From Siniperca chuatsi (taxonomy: Eukaryota; Chordata; Actinopteri; Centrarchiformes; Sinipercidae), in assembly GCF_020085105.1 (NCBI RefSeq), contig NC_058056.1, positions 13,896,929-13,960,928 on the forward strand: a DNA stretch of 64,000 nucleotides. The letters run 5' to 3'. Below the pieces are notes generated by a model. That model was not told the DNA's origin and did no database searches. It was given only the letters and a program-made list of their open reading frames with translations. A program made the translations under genes and the position numbers. Shown here piece by piece: positions 27,901 to 37,823 of the stretch. Each line of letters starts with the position of its first letter. Position 1 is the stretch's first letter.

Positions 27901-30900
27901 GGGACGTCGGGGTGGTGGTTAGAGAGTGCCATAATTGTGATATACATACACACGCACTGTCACAATGGGTGGCTGATGGGTAAACAGGCAGGGCAGGGTG
28001 GTGGGAGGGAGGAGGGCGGCTGGGCTCTGCTCCTGAATACTGAACAGAGGATCAGGGATGACAGTGCGAGTCTGTCAGGACCCAAAAATACCGCTCTCTG
28101 TTCCAGACAGAATCAAGATGCAAAAAGTCAGTAGGGGAATGTTTGAAGACACCCTCTACTCAAAAAATGTCTTCTTTTTATTGTTACTTCCCTCAAATGT
28201 TTGACTTTTGCTATAGAGATTGATGAATATGCAAAGTTTGTCACTAGAAGGCTGCTGTCAGATTCCTCTGCTGAAGGGGGAAGGGCTTCTCTGTGCTTTC
28301 CTAAAATCTTAGTTTGAAACATACACATACAAGCACAATTTTGTGACATCTTGTGTAAATGCCAATTATGAGAGAAAACTAAACACTAAAAATGTGTGCA
28401 TTCATTTAACTGAAGCACATTAAAATCAAAGCACAGTAATCGCAGAACAGAGGAATAACACAAATACATCAACAAAATGTGGAAAATGACACTTGAAACT
28501 TATATTTCATGTGCCTACCTGCAAACAGAAATGCAGAGGGCACCACAAGCTGCAGCCCCCAGTACACTACTCATCAGGTTGACGCTGTGGGCTGGAGACA
28601 GTGAGGGCAGAAGACACATAGCCAGGCGAGCTAGTAAGGTGAAGAGAGGGTATCCTGGAGGATGGGCCACCTAAGAACAAAATGACAGACAAAGTATGAA
28701 ATTCAAATCCAGAGACGCAATGAGAGATAAATTCAGCTTTAAATGCAGGATTTAGTGGCATCTAGCAGTGAAATTGCAGTTTGCAACCATTTAAATACCC
28801 CTCGTCTCACCCTCCCGTTCCAAGCGAGTAGGAGAAACTACGGTGGCCGCGAAACTTGCAAAAGGCCCAATATAGAACCAGTGTTTGGTTTGTCCATTCT
28901 GGGCTACTTTAGAAACATGCGGTGCAACATGGCGGCCTCGGTGGAAGGGGAACTGCTCCCTCTGGAGATAAAAATGGCTCATTCTAAGGTAAGGAAAACA
29001 CAGCAATTCTTATTTTCAGGCGATTATATACTGATGAAAACATACTTAGAAATATTATACTCCATTTGTGCTAATAGCTCCTCCTAAATGTTACATACTG
29101 GACCTTTAAGACGCCAGCACATAAACAAGGTAATGCTTCATTCAAGATGTGCTTGAGTGGACAGCAGTCTAAGATGGTAAAAGTGCAGATGTTGTACTTT
29201 GTTTTGAAAAGATACAGGAGGAGTGAAAAGAACTGGAGAAAAAGGCAAGACTAAAGCTAGAATGAGAATATAGGAGATGAACACTAAGTAAGAGTGAAGC
29301 AGATGGTGTTAAGGGGTAGTAAAGTTGTGTTATGTGTTATTTTTACTAGCCCCTTCTGACTTAGTGGGAAATCTAGTTGCTCTTCTGCCCTCAGTAGATC
29401 CCAGTAGAGCTGTGCTGTAGAGCTGCAGTAATAGAAGAAGACACATACTGCCTGGCATGACCGCAATCTGACTCTGTTATGATACCAGAGCCCTCCTCTC
29501 CCTCTCTTCCTCCCCCTTCTCACTTCTTTTCCTCTGGCCTCTTCCCAAGGACAGTGCAGCTCCCTGGAGCCCGTGGTAGAGCACGTGGTGCTCGCCAGCC
29601 CCAGCCCCCAAACCACCTCAGAGCCGCAGTCATTCTCGCCTGGGGGATCTCTGCAATCACAGCAATTAGCCGCTAAGTCTCCTCCACCCAGATAAGGGCT
29701 CAGTCATTAAACAGACTCATTCTCTGGCACTGATAACACGAGCCATGCAGGCAGGGAGAAGGGGCAGCTCTTTAAATGAACACAGAGCTGAAAGGTGAGA
29801 GTGTGACTACCTCACCGGTCACCTCTGACACTGAGAAGGGTCTTTTGTTACGTTCAAACATAAAAACAACTTCACCCAAATCCCAGGGATGGGTTGGGGA
29901 TGGAGCATGTAGGTCAGAAGAAGTCAAGGAACCTAAGAGAAGAAGTAATGTAGAGAATAAGAGAAGGAAACAGATAGCAACTCAGCAGACAGCTTGGTGT
30001 TAGTGTCAGACAGGTAGGTATTCAACCAAAATGAGCATCAGTTAAAAGCATGTGGAAGAAGGACTGTGTGGCCAACAGGAGTGGACAGACGTGCAGCAAA
30101 AGGACAGCTGAGGGACAAAGGCCCCAGGGAGCATGGAGAAGCAGAACTCTGGGGATGAGAAGGGGGGCCAGCAGCCTGGGGCCCAGGGACGGCCTGCGAG
30201 GCCCTGGGGAGGCCTGAAAGGCAGACAGGCAGGCCACACGGACTGCAGCACTAACGGCAGGATTACTGGCATAGTGACACCGACACAGCCTCCCTAAAAG
30301 GATCACAGCGGCGTAATAAACTTTATTAAATAATAAAACTTATTATAACTGTTAACCCGATTTAGTTCATTCTTCGCGGCTTACACACACACAAAAAAAA
30401 GAGGGGTGGATATAATAAGCCTTATACCGTACATAAGGCAAAGCCTACAAAAGCCATCGCCTTACCATTGACTTTAATTGGATTTGAAAAACGGGTTGCA
30501 AATTATAGCATTCTCTACTTGCAACTTAGTAAAATAAGTGTATAGAAAAGAAGGGGAAAAACCTGTGGACTGAAAGTAAATTAATCTGCTTTCTGCCCAT
30601 GCTTAATTAAACTTCCTTAATGCTTATAAGAGTTAATGAGTGAATTGATTAAACAATACAGCTAATACTTACCCCCAGCTCACAAGCAGTGGTGATCAGC
30701 TCTCCTGTGGAAGAGAATAGGGGAGGAAATTAATGTAAACCCAATAATTATTATTAAGAGACAAGTCTGCTCCCAAAGTTTTCCCAAATCAAATACTTGC
30801 ACTGGGGTTTTGCATTAATTTGCCAGGATCAAAACCTACAAATCTTCCCAGTGTGACATTTCCTAAGCGGCACGCTCATTCTCTTCATCTCTCGCTTCTC

Positions 30901-33900
30901 CCCTGATGCCTCCCTCCCATCCTCCAGCACATACACACAGATATAAACACAGAGACAAACCATTAGACTCCCTCTCCAATGCTCTGTCACACAAAGACAC
31001 ACATATGCTGATCTGAGAATAATGCTTCCAGTCCCATCCTCCCCATGCATCAGGGTCCTTTCCCTTCCTCTTTCTTCTGCCGCTCTACGTGCCTCTCTCC
31101 TGCTCCTACACTCCCAATGTCTCAATGTCTCCTTTAGTCCGTTGGGCACAAACAGAAAGGCAACGCTGGTGACAGTCACAGAATGAGGTAAGCTGTAAAA
31201 ATAAGAGCTGGTTGCACAATTTTTTGACAAGCTCTGTGTGAGGCACAGCACAAAGTGAAAAGAAAACCCCTAAAAGCTATTTGAGGAAGCTTTAATGTAT
31301 CTGGGCACAAACCCATTTGTGCCAGAATATACCCAGAGCGTTTCAAATTATACTGATTTCTCACCCAATGTTTGCATCTCCCACTCATGAAAATTGAAAT
31401 TTGGTTCAGATTAAATGACATTGATAAATGTTTGGGTTCAAGACAGCTCCCTCTCCTGGTACGAGATGGATCTCCTCCATCCAAAACAGCCAATAAAACT
31501 GTGGCCTTGTTTCCAGCATCAACACCGACAGGATAATCAGTCTATTACTTTACCTGCATACAAGCTATGTAGGATGCCTGGTAGATTCATACATATAGCC
31601 TAGGAAATAAATTACATCAAAAAAGTAAAAGGTTTTTTAATTATTTTTTAACCAAACATTAAAAACAGCAACAGAGTATAGCTGGTTATTTTTAATCAAT
31701 GCATCTGTAAGGGTATGTACATATTCAAAATAAACATTTGAAGAGCAAGAACATGGGCGCCGATGCAGCACCTACCATTATAGAACAGAGCAGCTGAATT
31801 TCAGATGGCATTGGCTACATCACAAATTTTGCTACCTTGTCGATACAGTGAATTATTATGCCTAAATTTCTGCCACATGAGGAGCCCCAACTCTTATCAG
31901 TCTAATGGACCATGAAGTCAGAACTCCTCCACCTGCACAGCTTAAATGTTTTCACAGCTCCATTTCACCTGGCATGAGCCGCCAGCTACCTGCCATCATT
32001 TTACATCACACTTTCTCATCCATCATCGGTTTCTCAATTTCACTCATTTTCCCTCAGTAGTGGCACACTTTTACACCATTCAACACAGAAAAACTCAAAC
32101 TAATATTGAGCCAAAACATCTCAGTGCCACAGAGATGCAGTTCTGCAGCCCCAATACTAAAAAGGGAAAATATTGACTCAACGGGGTAGCAGCATGGGTG
32201 CCAAGAGTCTTTGTGATAGTGGAGCATGGGCACCCACACCAGTCTTCCCATAATCCCCATCATTTCCACACTCCACATTCCTAGACAACAGCGTACCCGT
32301 GGGGCTGTGCTCAAGCCTCTCCAGGGCACATCACACCTAAAGAGATTAGGACACAGAGACGGAGACCTGGAGAATTCGGAAGGGTGTTCAGCTGGCACTA
32401 TCAGAGCGGGCATCCTGCACCATCCCTAAACACTGTGGAGAAAGGACTGGCCATTTTTTCAAAGGCCCTGTTCTCTAGACAGCAGCACAAGCATCAGGGC
32501 TACTCAGCGCTCCAATTGCCTGCTCTCTCCTCGTCTCCGCTCACTCATATCTGGCCGAGCTTTTCATATGCTTTCATTTTGCAAAATGTGCATTCCCCTC
32601 CACAGCAGCTTGTATGCCAGAGTAGAGCAAACCTAACAAGCAGAGCCTTCATGCCCTCAAGTCCACATTTACAAGTTTGTAACCTAGCTATCACTTCTAA
32701 ACACTGTTTGTAATTGTGCAAGGCAGTCCTTCATAAACTGCATTACAAGAATGTTGGAAAACACATTGGGCTACAACATCAGAAGGTACTGACTGAAATA
32801 CATGTGGGTCCACTGTAAAGCCTTGTTACAGAAGGGTGCAAATTAAATGTATGCATACACACAATATTCAATTAAAACAAACAACCCATATTATTTCATA
32901 AGTCAAGGGCTGTCAACGATACTTTGTCTTTACAAATGGTGTCTATATTACCCACCATGGTAGTGCAGTCAGTAAAAGAAATAACGTTCTGCTATTTTTT
33001 CTCCTTGTGGCTTTTGAATAAAAAAATCAAAGGAAGAATTATTGTAGCTATGTAAAAGGGTGAACATGTTGATAAAATAAATAACTTTCTAATAACTTTA
33101 TGAATATTGAATGTTTTGTTTCAGTGCAGTGAAATTAGGGGTGGGTCAAATGGGAAAATTTAACATTGTGATAATTATCATAGCATACACTCGTGTTAAT
33201 CCATTGGGCCAAATTTGTTTTTGATCCTGACACCAGAGTATTGTAAAATCATTTTTAGATTTAAAATAAACATTGTTCAAACATCCTTTCTAGTGTAAAA
33301 AATAACACAGATTTCCTTCTAAAAGAATTACCTACATAGAAATAAAATCAAATGCACTGCAGTCAACTTTCAAGACTTTATCAAAACGCATTCACAGAAT
33401 AGAATAAATAAATTTAATTGTCCCACCAGGGCAGGAAATATGTCTTTGTCTCACCAATAAAGACAATAAACAGTAAAAACAATAAAAATAATAGATACAA
33501 CTCTTGGCATGAGGATATTTTAGCATTGTTTGTTCATTATACTGATTGGACATGGTACATAGAATCCCTTAGATATCTTTTTCTTTACCAGAGATGTCCG
33601 TCCAAAATGCATTATCTCAAATGGATTTACTCTACATTCAATTCTGTCTTAAACATTGAATCATTAGCAGTGAGTAGACTTGGTATAATTCAGGTACATG
33701 CTCTTGCAGATGAAGCTATGAATGATGAACCTTTTGAAAGCTCACTAATAAAATATCTTACATTTCTTTAGTCAATCAGTATATGTATTTTAAAATCAAT
33801 GTATTAGTGTTTAAGTATGTTGTTCTCAAGCAAGCTTTATGTTTCTCGTGTTGGCGCAAGTTTGGGGTTTTCAAGCTGATGCACTTGTACCTGCGGTACC

Positions 33901-34128
33901 ACGGACAGCACCCGTTCAGCTGCAGCAGCTTCACAAACAAGGCGTCACACGATTGGCTGCCTGGCAACACAACAAAGCCACATGACCAGAGGAGCATTAG
34001 CTAGCTGGCTAACACCAACCTGAGTCTCCACCGGGAACAGTCCTCTGCACACAGGGCACATACAGAGCGGTGACACAAGCGACCGTAGCGCCCGTCAGTA
34101 TCCAGCTTGTCCTCTCCTCCGCAGACAT
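10875..34128 (-). CDS. TMEM260: Protein O-mannosyltransferase TMEM260, complete 16-exon gene
   Basis: Sixteen exons join in phase to 687 codons plus TAA; human TMEM260 is 707 aa, also in 16 exons. The product is a multi-pass ER membrane GT-C glycosyltransferase (DUF2723 family, GT117). It is known in mammals to O-mannosylate the IPT/TIG domains of plexins and of the MET and RON receptors. A first membrane segment lies at about residues 8-27. The conserved acidic motif PGGDSGEL (about 32-39) opens the lumenal loop, followed by HPPGYPLF (about 50-57), WQWS with [13 protein letters not shown], and [10 protein letters not shown]. Further hydrophobic segments run to about residue 370. The C-terminal lumenal part starts near LLASVP and carries [20 protein letters not shown] and [15 protein letters not shown] chose the ATG at 34,126-34,128 because it has A at -3, a short N-terminus and a phase-correct donor. 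The 5' end lies in a CpG-containing promoter. Confidence 0.97.
11306..11390 (-). CDS. TMEM260: TMEM260 exon 15
   Basis: Encodes residues 574-601, [14 protein letters not shown] to LFELSYT. The acceptor is TTTCAG and the donor GTGAGT. Phase 2 in and 0 out joins cleanly to exon 16. Confidence 0.94.
11660..11713 (-). CDS. TMEM260: TMEM260 exon 14
   Basis: A 54-nt exon encoding [17 protein letters not shown], which matches a conserved segment of the vertebrate protein. The acceptor follows a T-rich tract; the donor is GTACAG. Phases fit both neighbours. Confidence 0.93.
11714..12673 (-). other. TMEM260 intron 13
   Basis: A 960-bp intron of AT-rich unique sequence with no recognisable embedded feature. 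Confidence 0.8.
12674..12850 (-). CDS. TMEM260: TMEM260 exon 13
   Basis: Encodes residues 497-554, including [27 protein letters not shown] and IYNWSEPHN. This corresponds to the human lumenal segment with WKKNYSLWPWGSCDKLVP. The acceptor has a long T tract ending CTGCAG. Confidence 0.95.
12851..13464 (-). other. TMEM260 intron 12
   Basis: A 614-bp intron. Nothing beyond splice signals was recognised. Confidence 0.8.
13465..13604 (-). CDS. TMEM260: TMEM260 exon 12
   Basis: Encodes residues 450-495, [18 protein letters not shown] to EQFLSHNT. It completes the LVDQE|MM junction typical of the family. Donor GTGAGT, acceptor TTCTAG. Confidence 0.96.
13605..14185 (-). other. TMEM260 intron 11
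   Basis: A 581-bp AT-rich intron with no recognised element. Confidence 0.8.
14186..14357 (-). CDS. TMEM260: TMEM260 exon 11
   Basis: Encodes residues 393-449, containing [33 protein letters not shown] and [12 protein letters not shown]. This is the best-conserved lumenal segment of the protein. The acceptor at CCTAG is the only one that fits the phase 2 left by exon 10; the tract before it is not strongly pyrimidine-rich. Confidence 0.94.
14358..15395 (-). other. TMEM260 intron 10
   Basis: A 1,038-bp intron of unique sequence. No repeat or motif of note was seen. Confidence 0.8.
15396..15568 (-). CDS. TMEM260: TMEM260 exon 10
   Basis: Encodes residues 335-391, [20 protein letters not shown] to LVHTNH, with two hydrophobic segments. 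The acceptor CTGCAG lies 26 nt from a 42-bp GT repeat. Confidence 0.95.
15569..15906 (-). other. TMEM260 intron 9
   Basis: A 338-bp intron dominated at its 3' end by the 15,594-15,635 dinucleotide repeat. Confidence 0.85.
15594..15635 (-). repeat. (AC)21 microsatellite next to a splice acceptor
   Basis: 21 AC units on the plus strand, so GU repeats in TMEM260 pre-mRNA. It lies about 25 nt upstream of the exon 10 acceptor, in the zone normally holding the branch point and pyrimidine tract. Confidence 0.96.
15907..16015 (-). CDS. TMEM260: TMEM260 exon 9
   Basis: Encodes residues 299-334, including [18 protein letters not shown] and LLLGV, closely like the human [15 protein letters not shown] segment. 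Phase 2 in, 0 out, donor GTGAGC. Confidence 0.96.
16016..17162 (-). other. TMEM260 intron 8
   Basis: A 1,147-bp AT-rich intron with no recognisable repeat or gene. Confidence 0.8.
17163..17249 (-). CDS. TMEM260: TMEM260 exon 8
   Basis: Encodes residues 270-297, [20 protein letters not shown] to LLSSLD, a hydrophobic segment. The acceptor tract is GU-rich (GTGTGTGTGCAG) rather than pyrimidine-only. Phase 2 on both sides. Confidence 0.92.
17250..18507 (-). other. TMEM260 intron 7
   Basis: A 1,258-bp intron. It holds a GGTGG/GGGA-rich patch around 17.82-17.90 kb and otherwise unremarkable sequence. Confidence 0.8.
18508..18548 (-). CDS. TMEM260: TMEM260 exon 7 (41-nt short exon)
   Basis: Encodes 13 codons, [13 protein letters not shown], plus two bases. 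It is required because exon 6 ends in phase 0 and exon 8 starts in phase 2. It aligns with AKSEIGSSMSEILL in human TMEM260. Acceptor TTTGCAG, donor GTACGT. Confidence 0.9.
18682..18861 (-). CDS. TMEM260: TMEM260 exon 6
   Basis: Encodes residues 196-255, with [28 protein letters not shown] and AEYGTFSL, which are family signatures. Donor GTACAC, acceptor GACAG. 60 codons, phase 0 on both sides. Confidence 0.96.
18862..19451 (-). other. TMEM260 intron 5
   Basis: A 590-bp intron with nothing recognised. Confidence 0.8.
19452..19565 (-). CDS. TMEM260: TMEM260 exon 5
   Basis: Encodes residues 158-195, containing [20 protein letters not shown], which matches the human CNQHT membrane segment. Donor GTAAGT, phase 0 on both sides. 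Confidence 0.96.
19688..19865 (-). CDS. TMEM260: TMEM260 exon 4
   Basis: Encodes residues 99-157, with [18 protein letters not shown] and [11 protein letters not shown], conserved DUF2723 motifs. Acceptor GTCAG, donor GTAACT. Confidence 0.96.
21461..21490. repeat. (TG)n microsatellite
   Basis: Ten pure TG units followed by an interrupted TG stretch, in TMEM260 intron 3. Confidence 0.93.
21878..21905. repeat. (CA)n microsatellite
   Basis: About 14 CA units in TMEM260 intron 3. Confidence 0.93.
23145..24105. mobile_element. Old short DNA transposon, TAGGGCTGAGCAATA ends, split by a second element
   Basis: The left end TAGGGCTGAGCAATA (from 23,145) and the right end TATTGCCCAGCCCTG (to 24,105) are imperfect inverted repeats. 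The interior is AT-rich with repeated ATATCGTGATATTGAT-like text, typical of short non-autonomous hAT-like elements in fish. No clear 8-bp target duplication remains. A second element sits inside, at about 23,230-23,648. No transposase frame is present. Confidence 0.65.
23230..23648. mobile_element. Short TTAA-flanked DNA transposon, copy A (nested)
   Basis: This shares several blocks with the copy at 39,673-40,028. Examples are GCATTAcGGGAAATGTAG (from 23,481), a TCAGGATATCTC-like block, and AACTTTATG followed by the right end GGAGTGCTCCTTTAA. The right end finishes in TTAA (23,645-23,648). The left end is degenerate. Its position inside the older TAGGGCTGAGCAATA element shows it inserted later. 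Confidence 0.65.
28519..28670 (-). CDS. TMEM260: TMEM260 exon 3
   Basis: Encodes residues 48-97, with [17 protein letters not shown] and [17 protein letters not shown]. It joins [12 protein letters not shown] across intron 2. Donor GTAGGC, acceptor TTCTTAG. Confidence 0.96.
28671..30672 (-). other. TMEM260 intron 2
   Basis: A 2.0-kb intron. It holds the 28,739-29,109 transposon copy adjacent to exon 3 and otherwise unassigned sequence. Confidence 0.8.
28739..29109. mobile_element. Short TTAA-flanked repeat with CGAGTAGGAGAAACTACGG core
   Basis: The block runs from TTAAATGCAGGATTTAGTGG to TACATACTGGACCTTTAA, with TTAA at both outer edges (28,739-28,742 and 29,106-29,109). Internal text such as GTTTGGTTTGTCCATTCTGG and ACATGGCGGCCTC is recognisable, from memory, as a repeat recurring in percomorph fish genomes. 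The left end seems to have lost about nine bases relative to the right inverted repeat. No coding capacity. Confidence 0.6.
30673..30704 (-). CDS. TMEM260: TMEM260 exon 2 (32-nt short exon)
   Basis: Two bases completing Gly37 and ten codons, [10 protein letters not shown]. It completes the conserved GGDSGELI motif with exon 1. Acceptor TTCCACAG, donor GTAAGT. Phases fit both sides exactly. Confidence 0.93.
30705..34019 (-). other. TMEM260 intron 1
   Basis: A 3.3-kb AT-rich intron. Around 33,395-33,475 the text AATTGTCCCACCAGGGCAGG followed by AAATATGTCTTTGTC resembles the 3' end of common fish retroelement copies, but it is too short and diverged to name. Nothing else recognised. Confidence 0.7.
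34020..34128 (-). CDS. TMEM260: TMEM260 exon 1 (start codon exon)
   Basis: The ATG at 34,126-34,128 opens [18 protein letters not shown], an N-terminal signal-anchor-like segment, then TVPGGDS. It ends in phase 1 with donor GTTGGT, and exon 2 supplies the rest of Gly37. The start context has A at -3. The N-terminus is about 20 residues shorter than human, before the conserved PGGDSGE. Confidence 0.93.
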
Positions 34129-34600
34129 TTTTCTTTCTGGATAAATACTGATAATTAATAACTGCTAATGTCGACTAACTAGCGAGGTAGCTAACGTTAG
34201 CGTCCATACATTTCGGGCGCTGTAGATAGAACCATAAGTGACTAACATCAGTTTAGAGATAACTGAGGACAGTTATCTCTAAACTGATGTTAGTCAAGAG
34301 CTGAAGTAAAGTTAACATGACACCAAGTACATACTTAACTTTACTGTTTGTGCAGGCTCGACAGTTAGCTAAATTGAAACGTTTCTGTTCCCGGGAAGTA
34401 ACGTTAGCAACCTGATTCTCGCCAATTAACTAAACTCGCGATACTACCGGACGCGCCATTCCTAAAAGTTACAGCAGTCGAAGTAGTTGTGATTTATATT
34501 GTCGCTGGATACTCTAACAATTTACGGCTGTGGAAGACGAGTTTTTTTTTCCTCGGAATTGTTGCCTGTGAAAACCTAATGACTACACTTCCTGGTTCAT
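34129..34600 (-). promoter_or_regulatory. TMEM260: TMEM260 5' UTR and promoter region
   Basis: CpG dinucleotides cluster here, unlike the flanks. Visible elements are CTAACGTTAGC-type palindromes (34,192 and 34,4xx), a CTCGCGAT motif with CGCGCC nearby, a GGGAAGTAACG ETS-like site, and ACTACACTTCCTGG near 34,584 resembling a ZNF143/ETS-type element. No TATA box was seen at a plausible place. The transcription start cannot be fixed from sequence. A perfect inverted repeat occupies 34,239-34,296. Confidence 0.55.
34239..34296. repeat. Perfect 27-bp inverted repeat with 4-base loop
   Basis: The arms 34,239-34,265 and 34,270-34,296 are exact reverse complements around the loop AGGA. Pairing stops abruptly outside (G at 34,238 versus A at 34,297). 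It lies 111-168 bp upstream of the TMEM260 start codon, in the 5' UTR or core promoter. Confidence 0.97.
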
Positions 34601-36061
34601 TGTGACTCAGAATGAAGAGCCAGCTGAGAGCTCTCTCATCACTTCTGTTCACATGGCTGACAGAGGGAAGGTCTGCATCTGTTGGCTACACAAGCACAAG
34701 GGCTGCCGTTTGTAAATTAATCTGAAAATAACTAAAATAATAAATAAAGTTATTATTATTATTATTAAGTTTATTTGTTCCATGTTTTTCTTGTGTTTCT
34801 TTATCTTAATTTTATAGTTTTTTTATATAATTTTTTCATGTATAATAGTACATACTATTGTTTAAAATGTATCTACAGACAAATGTGAAATGATTATGTA
34901 CTAATACATTATGCCAACTGCTTTTTCCAAGGTCAGGAATGCACTCTAAATCTAAACTTTTATGGACAACTACAAGTCCTTAATGTCCACAGAGGAATGG
35001 ACATTTTAACATCCACATTTTCATAAGTGGGCAACTCCATCTGCTGAAGAAGATCATGTGATACAATCAAAAGCCTCAAATATAAGCTACTGAATGGACC
35101 TTGTGATGAGATTGTTTTGCCAGGAGCTGTTTTCCAGTGTCAAAAATGAACTAATCTGGATTATGAATCATGGTTGTGTATTTGTACATACCTTATGCAT
35201 ATCTACAAATAGAACTGTGGAAAAGTAGTTTGCAGTTTTTGATCATTGCACAATAGGTATCACTCAAGTTAGCACACCTGACTCAATGGCACAGCCCCCC
35301 ACTTAACATTTGGAAGCAACTAAATGTGTCCTTCATTCTATTCACTATTGTTCTGTTGTAGATGCAGCCAAAACCTGTTTTCTTAGTAGACTGTGCTGTG
35401 GAAGAATTGGGTGAGTAACGCTCCATGCATTACAAGGAGTTCAATACAGAGGGCCAACTTAAGAGTGCTGACATTCCAGGTAAACCCAAACTCAAACATA
35501 GCTGCCTGTCTTATCCGATTTGAAGCCTTTAAAAAAAAGAAAAAGCTCCACGACATAGTCACCGTAGTCCTCTTTAAACTCCCAGGAGATGAAGTATGAT
35601 GGATGGATTTGTCTGAAATTCCTAATATATGTTTTATTGTGACCCAGCGTTTTCTAAAAACAAAGTGTACAATGGCAGCAAACAGACACTCTGAGTGTAG
35701 TAAGAGTAATACTACTTCATTTAAAATGTATCATACTAGTTTCAGCTACACAATTAAGTGTAGCAGAAAAGCACTAGATTATAACTAAAACAAGATACAT
35801 GCACCCATAGATGTCTCACAAGTGTCCATATTTCACAGGTTGAAGGGTGACTGTAATAAAGAAATTGCCCTATTGAACTGATAATAATCCCAGCCCACCA
35901 TAAATGAGTCTGATCCCTCAGTAAATTGAGCCCTTGGTGAGGTGGAGTGGTGTCAGCACCTAGCCAAATCTCGGATGGCTCTCTAATCCTCGCTTCCCTC
36001 TCACCACCACCCTCATCGTCTAATCAGTCTTGAACACACACATAACTCTCACACCCATCTG

Positions 36062-36079
36062 ACACACACACACACACAC
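36062..36079. repeat. (AC)n microsatellite
   Basis: Nine AC units within a CA-rich stretch. Confidence 0.9.
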
Positions 36080-37586
36080 CCAAGTACTCACCCTTCCTCA
36101 CACTCGGGCTCAGCCATCTCTTCAGTGTGATGTCACTGCTAATCCACGCTTGGTTATCCGCTGGGCTGCAGTGCTGCCAGAGGGATATGGGGAGGAGATG
36201 GAGTGAATTTGGGGAGGTGGAGGGGGGAGGGGGGTAATCAGGCACGTCATGAAGTCTCTAAAACCACCACTTCCATTAGCCCCCGCCACATAGAGAACCA
36301 AAGTCTTGCATCCAGCCAAACTGAACAGCATATGCACAAATGCTCGATGGAGTGTTAATATGAACACAAATTTCAGCTCTGATAGAAAAGATAAAACACA
36401 GCGGCAAGTGTATTCACAGAGGCCTGTCGCTCCTATTCCAGGCACAGAGGAATCATTAGAGGGTCTGATGGATTAAGCACATCCTCCAGACTTCCCCCCT
36501 CTACCCCATGCATCCAGAAAACGTAAGGCCTTTTTATTGACAGCTTGTCCAAACAGAGGAATTACCCACATGGTTGAAGCCCTCCTTCCAAATGGCGCCA
36601 AGCTATTAACAAACATTAGTTGACTGTAATAGCAGTGGCATCATTATCTTTTCAGATTCTATGTGAGGTATGTGATTTTGTGTGTGTGAGAGAGAGAGAG
36701 TGGTGTTAGGGTGCATGTACACACAGTCAATGTGTGCCAGTGTGTGTGATTAGAGACTTCTAATGTTCCAGCTCTGGGGATTTGTAGCATGAGATAAGAA
36801 AGGGCATTAATGGTGAATTGTGACGGTCCAACAGAGCAAAACTGTTGTTTGAAATGTGCGTATGTTTCTGTTTGCTGAATCCTTTTTACACTAATAATCT
36901 CACATATTGTCTCACATAGAAAGGCGTCTCTGATTGTTGCAGATTTTTTAACTCGGTGCCTCACAAGAACGCATGTGCATGAGCAAGTGGCTTACGAGAC
37001 CACTGAGTGAAATTCAATCTATTTGATTTTGTATTTTCCTCACTTACCACATATCTGTTTTAATCTTACCTTAAGCATCCTTGAAATTAGGTGTAATCCA
37101 GTTAAGCCCTTTTGAATCTGCTTCACAGCCATATTACACCCATTCATCATCCCATAAACATTCTCACTACTAAACAGTTGCTCACTGAGAGTGTCCACAA
37201 ACCAAAATCCACACACTGTAGATGTTAAAAGTTCAAAAACGGTGGTGTTTGCATTTGTGCAAGTGTGACGCAGGCACTGCAAAGACAAACTGTGCTTGGT
37301 TCACTTTTCCAAGGTTAAAAAAAGGTTTAAATAATTAGCAATATAACAGCATATCACACATTTTAGGAACAATATGATATGGTAGACAGTAAAAATAATA
37401 ATTTCGATTTGCACATTTTGTTTTATTGGCACTAATGACATGTATAATAGATAATAAAGTTAGTTAGTCACCTCATTCAGAGCAAAACCAAGCCACTCTG
37501 GAGACCGACTATTTCCCATCATGCAAAACTGTCAAACCTCTCCTTTTACTCAGAAAACCATGGAGCAGTATTCTGGGCAAAAACTG

Positions 37587-37823
37587 TCAAGCGAAAGCTG
37601 TAAGACACATGACAAGTGTTTTTAATAGTATTCCAAACCTTGAATCAAATGCTGTTGAAAAATCAACAAAACAAGTCAATTTTCCATAAATGTAGTGAGG
37701 TCTTGAACCAGTGAATAAGTCTTCAGAGAGACTAAGTCTCCTCTGTGATCCTGTTTTCATTACAAGAAGCAGGGGACTCAAACACACGTAATAACAGGGC
37801 TGACTGCTGTTCCTTTGTAACAT
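37587..37823 (-). pseudogene. Possible decayed non-LTR reverse transcriptase fragment
   Basis: A minus-strand frame of 78 codons contains GKLTCFVDFSTAFDS. This resembles the catalytic block FVDFSSAFN of fish non-LTR retroelements. The flanking residues do not align well by eye and there is no other reverse-transcriptase motif, so it could be chance. If real it is a short, inactive remnant. Confidence 0.3.

Larger units (their letters stand above)
19866..28518 (-). other. TMEM260 intron 3 (8.7 kb)
   Basis: The largest intron of the gene. It contains two dinucleotide repeats (21.46 and 21.88 kb) and a nested pair of short DNA transposons (23.14-24.11 kb). It also has balanced-composition blocks (about 20.86-21.26, 24.54-24.86 and 25.75-26.16 kb) that look like conserved non-coding sequence. 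No additional exon consistent in phase was found. Confidence 0.75.
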
